Assembly (NCBI GenBank): GCA_963714145.1 | Contig: OY970235.1 | Location: 6,138,001 to 6,202,000, forward strand | Reading direction: 5' to 3' | Source: JBBWZH01 sp035544115 | GTDB lineage: Bacteria > Actinomycetota > Actinomycetes > Mycobacteriales > CADCTP01 | DNA length: 64,000 nucleotides | Part shown: positions 49,275-57,150 of the stretch, in pieces | Numbering within the stretch: position 1 is the stretch's first letter | How the letters are laid out: each line of letters begins with the position of its first letter | Notes under the pieces: generated by a model | The model's input: only the letters and a program-made list of their open reading frames with translations | What the model was told of the DNA's origin: nothing | The model's database searches: none | Translations under genes and position numbers: made by a program

Positions 49275-49361
49275 GTGACCGTGTACCCCGGCGACCTCCT
49301 CCGCTCCGCTCCTCACTCGCTGGCGCTCGCTGCGATGCTCACTCCGGAGGCCGCCTCATGA
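49275..49361 (+). repeat. Junction repeat family B, copy B1 (28-codon ORF)
   Basis: 87 bp read as a closed 28-codon ORF starting GTGACC and ending TCATGA, where the TGA overlaps the regulator ATG. The peptide begins VTVYPGDLLRSAPHS and ends AAMLTPEAAS. Close relatives occur twice in tandem at 54403-54572. The ends can pair (GGCGACCTCC with GGAGGCCGCC), and GGAGG near the 3' end can serve as ribosome site for the next gene. Confidence 0.8.
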
Positions 49362-50239
49362 CCACGATCGAGGAGCCGACCACCGCGCCGGTCCGGGTGG
49401 CGCCGGCGGCCCGGCCGCCCGGCGGGCGGCCCGGTGAGCGGCGGGCCGAGCTGGCCGAGTTCCTGCGGGTCCGCCGGTCCCGGATCAGCCCGGCCGACGT
49501 CGGCCTGCCGCCCGGCTTCCGCCGCCGGACGCCGGGCCTGCGCCGGGAGGAGGTGGCCCAGCTCGCCGGCGTGGGGGTCACCTGGTACACGTGGCTGGAG
49601 CAGGGCCGCAAGATCCACGTCAGCGTCCAGGTGCTGGCCGCGATCGCCCGCACCCTGCGGCTGGACGACACCGAGCGCGAACACCTGTTCCGGCTGGCCG
49701 AGACGCCGGCGCTCCCGGCGGCCGCCGAGACGGCGGTCGTCCCGGACACCGTGCTGGAGATCATGACCGCGCTGGAGCCGCTGCCGGCCAGCCTGCTGAA
49801 CAGCCGGTTCGACGTGCTGGCCCGCAACGCCGGCTACCGCCGCCTGTTCAGCGACTGGCACGACGGCGACTGCGAGCTGCACAACGTGCTCTGGTGCTGC
49901 TTCGTCGAGGAGCACACCGCCGAGCGGTTCCTGAACATGGCCGAGACCCTGCCCCGGATGGTCGGCACGCTGCGCGCCTCGTTCGCCCACCACCTGGGCG
50001 AGCCGGCATGGACCGGGTTCATCCGGCGGCTCAGCCAGGCCAGCCCGGAGTTCGCCGGGCTCTGGGCCCGGCACGACGTGGCCCAACCGGCGGACACCAC
50101 CAAGCGCTTCTGGCAACCCGGCGTCGGCGTGCTGACGCTGCGTTCGACCAGCCTGGCGGTGGTTGGGATGCCGGAGACCCGGATCGTCACGTACACCCCG
50201 GCGGACGAACACACCCGGCGCTGGCTGCACGCCGCGTAG
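49358..50239 (+). CDS. XRE-type regulator with MmyB-like ligand domain
   Basis: 293 residues. A helix-turn-helix near residues 60-115 (FRRRTPGLRREEVAQLAGVG, TWYTWLEQGRKIHVS) is followed by an MmyB-like domain that binds small molecules or fatty acids in relatives (PLPASLLNSRFDVLARNAGY). Divergent from the MFS exporter, so probably its regulator. Its ATG overlaps the stop of repeat B1. Confidence 0.9.
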   Translation: MTTIEEPTTAPVRVAPAARPPGGRPGERRAELAEFLRVRRSRISPADVGLPPGFRRRTPGLRREEVAQLAGVGVTWYTWLEQGRKIHVSVQVLAAIARTLRLDDTEREHLFRLAETPALPAAAETAVVPDTVLEIMTALEPLPASLLNSRFDVLARNAGYRRLFSDWHDGDCELHNVLWCCFVEEHTAERFLNMAETLPRMVGTLRASFAHHLGEPAWTGFIRRLSQASPEFAGLWARHDVAQPADTTKRFWQPGVGVLTLRSTSLAVVGMPETRIVTYTPADEHTRRWLHAA

Positions 50240-50293
50240 GCACCCCTCGACTACAGTTCGTAGCGGCTACCTACGGACTGTCATGGGGGACGT

Positions 50294-53200
50294 GTGCGTC
50301 GACGTCATGCCGCCCGCTGGTCGATCCTGCCCGCCACCGTGCCCCGCCCGGCCGTGCCCCGCCGCACCCCGCCCCGCCCGGCCGCGAACCGCCTGGCCGC
50401 GAACCGTCGCACCCCGCTCCGGCTGGCCGCGAACCGGCCGGGCGCGAAGCGGCCGGGCGCGAAGCGGCCGGGGGTGACCTGCCTCGGCGCGGTCTGCCTC
50501 GCCGGCCTGCTGGTCGGGGTGCCGGCCGCGCCGCCCGCGGCGGCCGACAACCTGACCGCCTCCGGCAACCGGGCCCGGACCGGCTGGGACAGCGCCGAGC
50601 CCGGGCTGGCCCCGGCCGAGGTCACCGCCGGCGACTTCGGCCAGCAGTTCGACACCCGGGTGGACGGCAGCGTCTACGCCCAACCGCTGGTCATCGGCGA
50701 CACCGTGGTGATCACCACCGAGCGGGCCAGGGCGTACGGGCTGGACGCGAGCACCGGCGCGGTCCGCTGGAGCCGCTCGTTCGGCGCGCCGTTCCAGGCC
50801 GGCACCATCGGCTGCGGCGACCTCACCCCGGACCTGGGCCAGACGTCCACCGGCGTCTACGACCCGGCCGCCGACCTGGTCTACCTGACCACGAAGATCG
50901 CCGACGGACCGACGCCGCGGCAGCCGCACTGGTACCTGCACGCCGTCCGGCCGTCCGACGGCACCGAGCCGGCCGGCTTCCCGGTCATCCTGCAGGGCAC
51001 CGCGGACAACGACCCCACGGTCACCTTCGACCCCTACCTGCAACTGCAGCGGACCGGCCTGCTGCTCGCCAACGGCACCGTCTACCTGGGCTTCGGCGCG
51101 CACTGCGACATCGGCGGGTACCGCGGTTGGGTGATCGCCGTCCAGGTCGCCGGCGGGCCGCCGCTGGTCCGGTCGGTCTGGACCAGCGAGGCGAGCACGG
51201 GCGGCGGCGCCGGGATCTGGCATGCCGGCGGCGGGCTGATGAGCGACGGCAACGACGCCAACGGGCGGGCCCGGATCTTCCTGGCCACCGGCAACGGGCT
51301 GTCCCCGCCGGTCGGCCCCGGCCGCCGGCCGCCCGGGTTCCTCGGCGACGCGGTGGTCCGGATCGGGCTGGACGCCAGCGGCCACCTGACCGCCAGGGAC
51401 TTCTTCGCCCCGCACGATGTCGCCGCGCTGGCCCAGGACGACAAGGACCTGGGCGCCGGCGGCCCGGTCGCGCTGCCCGACTCGTTCGGCACCGCGCGGC
51501 ACCCGCACCTGCTGGTCGAGGACGGCAAGGACGGCCGGATCTTCCTGCTCGACCGCGACCACCTCGGTGGCCGCCAGCAGGGCCCCGGCGGCACCGACGC
51601 CGCGGTCCAGGTGCTCGGGCCGTTCCGCGGCGTCTGGGGGCACCCGGCGGTCTATCCGGGCGAGGGCGGCTGGGTCTACTACGTGGAGAACAGCGGCCCG
51701 ATGCGGGCGTACGCGCGGTCGGTCACCACGGCCGGCGACCCGGCGCTGTCCGCGGTCGGCGCCAGCATGGAGACGTTCGGCTACACCTCGGGTTCGCCGG
51801 TGGTCACCTCGGACGGCACCCGCCCCGGCTCGGCACTGGTCTGGACCATCTACTCCACCGGCGGCGGTGGCACCGGCGCCCAACTGCGGGCGTACGACGC
51901 GGTGCCGAGCGGCGGCACGCTGCGGCTGCGCTGGTCCGCCCCGATCGGGGTCACCTCGAAGTTCGCCCTGCCGGCGACCAGCCGGGGCCGGGTGTACGTC
52001 GGCACCCGGGACGGGCACGTGCGCGCGTTCGGCCGGCCGGCCAGCGCGCTGCTGTCCGGTCGGCCGGTCGACTTCGGGCTGGTGCCGGTCGGCGCCGGTG
52101 CCGAGCTCACCGCGCGGCTGACCGCCGGCGGCCCGGTCACGATCACCGGCGTGGCCGCCAGCGGCGCGGGTTTCGGCGCCGACCCGACCGGACTGCCGGT
52201 CACGCTGGCCGCCGGCGAAGTGCTGGCGATCCCGGTGCGGTACGACCCGGTCGCGGCCGGCCCGGTCACCGGCACGCTCACGGTGACGACCGACCGCGGC
52301 CGGGCGCTGGCCGACCTGCACGGCGTCGGGGCCGCGCCGGGCCTGGCCGCCGCGCCGACCACGCTGGACTTCGGCCCGACGCCCACCACGACCGCGCCCA
52401 CCCGCACGGTCGTGGTGAGCAACAGCGGCACCCAGCCGGAGACGGTGCTCGCGGTGACCGGGCCGGCGGCCCCGTTCACGGCGACCGGCCTGCCACCGGT
52501 CGGCACGGTCATCCCGCCGCAGCAGTCGGTGGCGATCACGGTCGGGTACCGGCCGGTGCTGCCGGCCGTCGACTCGGGCCAGCTGGCCGTCACGTCCACC
52601 CGGTCCACGCTGGTGGTGCCGCTGGCCGGGGTGGCCCAGGCCGGCCGGGGCCGGCTCAGCCTGCTGCCGCCCCGGCTGGACTTCGGCGACACCGTGCTCG
52701 GCAGCGCCCGCACGCTCAGCTTCGACCTGGCGAACACCGGCAACGTCCCGGTCACGATCACCAAGGCGAAGGCGCCGGCCGGAGCGTTCGGCACGGCCAA
52801 CCCGATGTCGGAGGGCATCACGATCGGCCCCGAGGACACCTTGCACCAGGACGTCACGTTCGCGCCGACCGACCGCGGCACGGCCTCCGGGCGGTACGAG
52901 ATCACCACGGACGACGGGCGGGGCGTGCAGGCGGTCACGCTGACCGGGGCCGGCGTGCCCGGGGTGCCGCTGCCGGCGCCGACCGGCACCGGCTGGGCCC
53001 GAACCGGCTCGGCTGCCGCCCGCGGCACGGATCTGGTGCTCACCGCGGCGCGGGCAGACCAGACCGGCTCGGCCTTCGCCCGCACCACGGTGCCCAGCGA
53101 CGGGCTGACCGCCCGGTTCACCGCCGAGATCAGCGGTGGCACCGGCGCGGACGGGCTGACCTTCACGCTGCTGCCGGCGTCCGCTCCGGCCACCTCGCTC

Positions 53201-53566
53201 GGCCGCCCGGGCAGCTCGCTCGGCTTCGGCGGGCTGCCCGGCGCGGTCGCGGTCACCCTGGACACCTTCCAGAACAGCACCGACCCGGGCCCGAACTTCG
53301 TCGCGGTGGCCACCGGGCGGCGGGCGCCATCCGACGCGCTGGTCTACGCCGCCACGTCCACCGACCTCGGCCCGCTGCGCACCGGCAGCCACCAGGTGAC
53401 CGTGAACGTCTACAACGGGCACCTCCGGGTAACCGTGGACGGCGACCTGAAGATCGACGCCGCGGTACCGCTGCCGGCCGACGTCCGCCCGGGCTTCACC
53501 GCCGCCACCGGCGGCCGGACCCAGCGGCACGTGGTCCGGGACGTGCTGATCAGCACGCCGGGGTAG
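50294..53566 (+). CDS. Large secreted protein: PQQ-type beta-propeller, choice-of-anchor/Hydin-like domains and a lectin-like C-terminus
   Basis: 1090 residues with a GTG start. An unusual Arg/Pro-rich leader of about 55 residues precedes a signal peptide (VTCLGAVCLAGLLVGVPAAP, ending PAAADN). Residues 90-590 look like a pyrrolo-quinoline-quinone-type propeller (YGLDASTGAVRWSRSF). Then come three ASPM-SPD-2-Hydin-like Ig domains (PTTLDFGPTPT, PRLDFGDTVLGSARTLSFDL). The last 200 residues resemble a legume-lectin-like domain (DGLTFTLLP). Extracellular binding to polysaccharide is a reasonable guess; no active site is visible. Confidence 0.8.
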   Translation: MRRRHAARWSILPATVPRPAVPRRTPPRPAANRLAANRRTPLRLAANRPGAKRPGAKRPGVTCLGAVCLAGLLVGVPAAPPAAADNLTASGNRARTGWDSAEPGLAPAEVTAGDFGQQFDTRVDGSVYAQPLVIGDTVVITTERARAYGLDASTGAVRWSRSFGAPFQAGTIGCGDLTPDLGQTSTGVYDPAADLVYLTTKIADGPTPRQPHWYLHAVRPSDGTEPAGFPVILQGTADNDPTVTFDPYLQLQRTGLLLANGTVYLGFGAHCDIGGYRGWVIAVQVAGGPPLVRSVWTSEASTGGGAGIWHAGGGLMSDGNDANGRARIFLATGNGLSPPVGPGRRPPGFLGDAVVRIGLDASGHLTARDFFAPHDVAALAQDDKDLGAGGPVALPDSFGTARHPHLLVEDGKDGRIFLLDRDHLGGRQQGPGGTDAAVQVLGPFRGVWGHPAVYPGEGGWVYYVENSGPMRAYARSVTTAGDPALSAVGASMETFGYTSGSPVVTSDGTRPGSALVWTIYSTGGGGTGAQLRAYDAVPSGGTLRLRWSAPIGVTSKFALPATSRGRVYVGTRDGHVRAFGRPASALLSGRPVDFGLVPVGAGAELTARLTAGGPVTITGVAASGAGFGADPTGLPVTLAAGEVLAIPVRYDPVAAGPVTGTLTVTTDRGRALADLHGVGAAPGLAAAPTTLDFGPTPTTTAPTRTVVVSNSGTQPETVLAVTGPAAPFTATGLPPVGTVIPPQQSVAITVGYRPVLPAVDSGQLAVTSTRSTLVVPLAGVAQAGRGRLSLLPPRLDFGDTVLGSARTLSFDLANTGNVPVTITKAKAPAGAFGTANPMSEGITIGPEDTLHQDVTFAPTDRGTASGRYEITTDDGRGVQAVTLTGAGVPGVPLPAPTGTGWARTGSAAARGTDLVLTAARADQTGSAFARTTVPSDGLTARFTAEISGGTGADGLTFTLLPASAPATSLGRPGSSLGFGGLPGAVAVTLDTFQNSTDPGPNFVAVATGRRAPSDALVYAATSTDLGPLRTGSHQVTVNVYNGHLRVTVDGDLKIDAAVPLPADVRPGFTAATGGRTQRHVVRDVLISTPG

Positions 53567-53614
53567 CCGGCTGGCCGTATCGTCGGGGCGGCGCGGCCGG
53601 CCCGTCGGCCGCGC

Positions 53615-53780
53615 CGGGCTTGCCGAAGCGGGCCGGCGTTGCCGGAGCGGGCCGGGCTTGCCGGAGCGGGCCGGGCTTGCCGAAGCGGGCCGGGCTTGCC
53701 GAAGCGGGCCGGGCTTGCCGAAGCGGGCCGGGCTTGCCGAAGCGGGCCGGGCTTGCCGAAGCGAGCCGGGCGTGGCGAAG
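53615..53780. repeat. 19-bp minisatellite upstream of def
   Basis: About eight head-to-tail copies of a 19-bp unit GGGCTTGCCGAAGCGGGCC, the last ones degenerating into GGGCGTGGCGAAGCAGAT, end about 32 nt before the def start. Nineteen is not a multiple of three, so reading frame cycles through the array. It is not a CRISPR: there are no spacers. Confidence 0.85.
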
Positions 53781-53812
53781 CAGATGGGGCGTGGCGAGGC
53801 GGAGGGGGCGGC

Positions 53813-54382
53813 GTGACGATCCGCAAGATCGCGGCGATCGGCCACCCCGTGCTGCGGACACCGACCCGGCTGGTCACTCCGGACGAATTGGCCGACCCGG
53901 CCACCCAGCGGCTGATCGACGACCTGATCGACACGATGCGGGACGCCCACGGCGCCGGCATCGCCGCCCCGCAGGTGCACGAGCCGGTCCGGATCGCGGT
54001 GATCGAGGTGGACGGCAACCCGCGCTACCCGTACAAGCCGCCGATCCCGCTGACCGTGCTGGTCAACCCGGTCCTCGAGCCGATCGGCGAACCGACGGTG
54101 GTGATCAACGAGGGCTGCCTCTCGGTCCCGCTGCGCGGCGACCTGACCCGGCACGTCGAGATCCGGGTCCGCTACCTGGACCGGGCCGGGGTCGAACACG
54201 TCGAGGTCAGGCGCGGGCTGACCGCCGGCACCTTCCAGCACGAGATCGACCACCTGGACGGCACGCTGATCGTCGACCGGATCGACCCGCGCACCCTCGC
54301 CACCTGGGACCAGTTCGACCGCCACCACCGCGCCACCTTCATCGACCGCATCACCCGTTTCGTCAACACCATCGGCTCGTGA
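53813..54382 (+). CDS. def: Peptide deformylase
   Basis: 189 residues from the GTG at 53813 with GGAGGGGG upstream; an open frame through the minisatellite also exists but is not convincing. All three motifs are intact: GAGIAAPQ at 47-54, EGCLS at 100-104 with the metal Cys, HEIDH at 143-147 with the metal His pair. It removes formyl groups from nascent proteins. Possibly a second copy, as actinomycetes often have several. The stop overlaps the start of the junction repeat chain (GTGA at 54379). Confidence 0.96.
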   Translation: MTIRKIAAIGHPVLRTPTRLVTPDELADPATQRLIDDLIDTMRDAHGAGIAAPQVHEPVRIAVIEVDGNPRYPYKPPIPLTVLVNPVLEPIGEPTVVINEGCLSVPLRGDLTRHVEIRVRYLDRAGVEHVEVRRGLTAGTFQHEIDHLDGTLIVDRIDPRTLATWDQFDRHHRATFIDRITRFVNTIGS

Positions 54383-54572
54383 CGGTGTTGCCCGGCCGCC
54401 GCATGACCGCGTACCCCGGCGGCCACCCCCGCTCCGCTCCGCACTCGCCGGCGCTCGCCCCGATGCTCACCGCGGCGGCCGCCGTATGACCGCGTACCCC
54501 GGCGGCCACCTCCGCTCCGCTCCGCACTCGCCGGCGCTCGCTGCGATGCTCACTGCGGCGGCGGCCGCATGA
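54379..54572 (+). repeat. Junction repeat family B chain (truncated B0 plus full B2 and B3) linking def to hutF
   Basis: B0 is a 24-bp remnant (GTGACGGTGTTGCCCGGC plus GCCGC) whose GTGA overlaps the def stop and which reads in frame into B2. B2 (54403-54489) and B3 (54486-54572) are 87-bp, 28-codon ORFs starting MTAYPGGH and ending TAAAAV or TAAAAA. Each TGA overlaps the next ATG, and the last overlaps the hutF start. The result is a relay def-B0/B2-B3-hutF with a GTGA or ATGA at every junction. Confidence 0.85.
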
Positions 54573-55990
54573 GCTCGCCGGCAGGGCTCGGCCCGCAGCC
54601 CGCGGCCGGGCCGAGCTACTGGTGCGAGTGGGCCTGGCTCGGCGGGGCGGCGGTGACCGCAGCCGTACTGCTGGAGACGGCCGGCGGCCGGATCACCGCG
54701 GTCACCCCGAACGCCGCGCAGCCGGCCGGCGCGGTGCCGCTGCCCGGGATCACGCTGCCCGGGCTGGCTAACGTGCACTCGCACGCGTTCCACCGGGCGC
54801 TGCGCGGGCGCACCCACCGGCCCGGCTCGTTCTGGTCCTGGCGCGAGCAGATGTACGCCCTGGCCGAGCGGCTCACCCCGGACAGCTACCACGCACTGGC
54901 CCGAGCCGTGTTCGCCGAGATGGCCCTGGCCGGGGTGACCGCGGTGGGCGAGTTCCACTACCTGCACCACGCCCCCGGCGGCCGGCGCTACACCGACCCG
55001 AACGCGATGGGCGCGGCGCTGATCGCCGCGGCCGCCGACGCCGGCATCCGGATCACCCTGCTGGACACCTGCTACCTGGCCGGTGGGGTCGACGTCCCGA
55101 TCACCGGCGTGCAGGTGCGGTTCTCCGACGGCTCCGCCACCGCCTGGGCCGACCGGGTCGAGGCGCTGGCCGGTGCGGTCGGCCCGGCGGCGCCGGTGCG
55201 CGGTCCCGGTCCGGTGGCCCGGGTGGGCGCGGCGGTGCACTCGGTCCGGGCGGTGCCGCCGGGCGCGATCGCCGAGGTGGCCCGGTGGGCAGCCGAGCGG
55301 GGCGCGCCGCTGCACGTCCACCTGTCCGAGCAGCCGGCCGAGAACGAGGCCTGCCTGGCCCACTACGGGCGTACCCCGACCGAACTGCTGGCCGGGGCCG
55401 GCGCGCTGACCGCCGGCACCACCGCGGTGCACGGCACCCACCTGACGGTCGCCGACCGCGCCCTGCTCGCCGGCACCGGCACCGGCGTCTGCCTGTGCCC
55501 GACCACCGAGCAGGAACTGGCCGACGGCATCGGCCCGGCCGCCGCGCTGCGCTCGGGCGGCGTCCCGCTGAGCCTCGGCAGCGACTCGCAGGCGGTGATC
55601 GACCTGCTCGCGGAGGCCCGCGCGGTCGAACTGGACGAGCGCCTCGCCACCCAAACCCGCGGCCACTTCACCGCGGCGGACCTGCTCACCGCCGCCACCG
55701 CCACCGGTATGCGCGCGCTCGGCTGGGACGCCGGCCGGATCGAGCCGCGCCGGCTGGCCGACCTGGCCACCGTCGGCCTGGGCAGCGTCCGGCTGGCCGG
55801 CATCCGCCCGGCGGACGCCCTGGAACACCTCGTCTTCGCCGGCACCGCCGCGGACATCACCCACACGATCGTCGCCGGCGAGCTGATCGTCGCCGACGGC
55901 CGGCACCGCCACCTGGACCCCGCCGCCGCCCTCCGCACCGCCCTCACCCCCCTCGACCCGAACCCGGTGAGGACTTCCACCCCCGGGTGA
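54569..55990 (+). CDS. hutF: Formimidoylglutamate deiminase
   Basis: 473 residues. Amidohydrolase with the metal ligands HSHAF (NVHSHAFHRAL) near 70, HVHLSEQPAENEACL, HGTHLT and the Asp in SLGSDSQAVIDL, as in HutF/guanine-deaminase relatives; SFWSWREQMY supports HutF. It would convert formimidoyl-glutamate to formylglutamate in histidine breakdown. No other hut gene is in the window. The start has no independent ribosome site and depends on the repeat chain. Confidence 0.9.
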   Translation: MSSPAGLGPQPAAGPSYWCEWAWLGGAAVTAAVLLETAGGRITAVTPNAAQPAGAVPLPGITLPGLANVHSHAFHRALRGRTHRPGSFWSWREQMYALAERLTPDSYHALARAVFAEMALAGVTAVGEFHYLHHAPGGRRYTDPNAMGAALIAAAADAGIRITLLDTCYLAGGVDVPITGVQVRFSDGSATAWADRVEALAGAVGPAAPVRGPGPVARVGAAVHSVRAVPPGAIAEVARWAAERGAPLHVHLSEQPAENEACLAHYGRTPTELLAGAGALTAGTTAVHGTHLTVADRALLAGTGTGVCLCPTTEQELADGIGPAAALRSGGVPLSLGSDSQAVIDLLAEARAVELDERLATQTRGHFTAADLLTAATATGMRALGWDAGRIEPRRLADLATVGLGSVRLAGIRPADALEHLVFAGTAADITHTIVAGELIVADGRHRHLDPAAALRTALTPLDPNPVRTSTPG

Positions 55991-57080
55991 CGGCTTCACC
56001 CCCACCAGTGACGCCCCTCCGCCACCACCCGCAACCCGAAAACATCACCCGCCACACCAACCCGTCACTCGCGCCGCGAAGCCATCACTCGCGCCGCGAA
56101 GCACAGCCCGCTGACGCCCCGGGTGACGACCTCACCCCGCCACTGACGCCCCAGCGCCACCACACGCCAGACCAAAACGTCTGTGACTCGCGCGAAGCGA
56201 CCCTGCGGTGACGACCTCCACCCACCAGTGAGGACTTCCACCCCCGGGTGACGGCTTCACCCCCGCCAGTGAGGCCCCTCCGCCACCACCCGCAACCCGA
56301 AAACGTCACCCGCCACACCAACCCGTCACCCGCGCCACGAAGCCATCACTCGCGCCACGAAGCACAGCCCCACTGACGCCCCGGGTGACGACCTCACCCC
56401 GCCACTGACGCCCCAGCGCCACCACGCGCCATACAAAACGTCACTCGCCCCGCCCCGCCCCGCGAAGCGTCACTAACCCGCGCGGAGCGACCCCCCAGTG
56501 ACGCCTCCCGCTCCCGGGTGACGGCTTCACCCCCGCCAGTGACGCCTCTCCGCCGCCACCCGCGACGCTAGAACGTCACCCGCCACACCAACCCGTCACC
56601 CGCGCCGCGAAGGCATCACTCGCGCCGCGAAGCACAGCCCCACTGACGCCGCAGGCGACGACCTCACCCCGCCACTGACGCCCCGGCGCCACCACCCGCC
56701 AGACAAAAACGTCACCCGCCCCGCCACGCCATCACCCGCGCCGCGAAGCGTCACTAACCCGCGCGGAGCGACCCCACGGGGACGACATCCACCCCAGTGA
56801 CGCCTCCCACCCTCGGGTGACGGCTTCACCCCCACCAGTGACGCCCCTCCGCCACCACCCGCAACCCGAAAACATCACCCGCCACACCAACCCGTCACCC
56901 GCGCCGCGAAGGCATCACCAACCCGCGCGGAGCGGCCCCGCGGTGACGCCTCCCACCCACCAGTGACGGCTTCACCCCCGCCCGTGACGCCCCTCCGCCA
57001 CCACCCGCAACCCGAACGCATCACCCGCCACACCAACCCGTCGCCCGCGCCGCGAAGGCATCACCGGGGCGGGGCTGGTG
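55983..57080. repeat. 1.1-kb mosaic repeat array
   Basis: Four to five copies of a unit of 145-300 bp start near 55986, 56249, 56516, 56816 and 56960, each at GGGTGACGGCTTCACCCCC or its variant. Each contains the same sub-blocks: CGCCACCACCCGCAACCCGA, then ACATCACCCGCCACACCAAC, then one or two CGCGCCGCGAAG blocks, then CACTGACGCC. The word GTGAC/GTCAC or TGACG/CGTCA recurs roughly every 15-30 bp on alternating strands. Minus-strand frames are open in places (MGVKPSPGGGS, MGVKPSPEGG) but carry no recognisable protein. Confidence 0.8.
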
Positions 57081-57118
57081 GGCGGAGCGGGGCAGCGGTA
57101 ACGTCCTACCGGATCTGA

Positions 57119-57133
57119 TAGGAAGACTTCCTA
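57119..57133. promoter_or_regulatory. 15-bp palindrome just upstream of the GH9 start
   Basis: TAGGAAG-A-CTTCCTA is a perfect palindrome 17 nt upstream of the GH9 ATG, beside the ribosome site. Similar TAGGAAA/TTTCCTA palindromes precede secreted hydrolase genes in other actinomycetes as far as I recall. Confidence 0.6.
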
Positions 57134-57150
57134 ACCATTGGAGTCTGCCG

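Noticed and set aside
49261..49278. Five-codon ORF (VRMVP) leading into repeat B1 through a GTGA overlap
   Set aside because: Too short to separate from chance; there is no upstream gene to couple to.
53615..53780. Possible CRISPR array
   Set aside because: The 19-bp units are contiguous with no unique spacers, and no cas gene is in the window.
53639..53812. N-terminal extension of peptide deformylase through the minisatellite
   Set aside because: It would encode only repeat-derived residues; the GTG at 53813 has a good ribosome site and fits the family start.
54467..56005. Long minus-strand open frame across hutF (MGVKPSPGGGS...)
   Set aside because: Antisense to a clear amidohydrolase gene and low in recognisable protein features; third-position GC bias explains the open frame.
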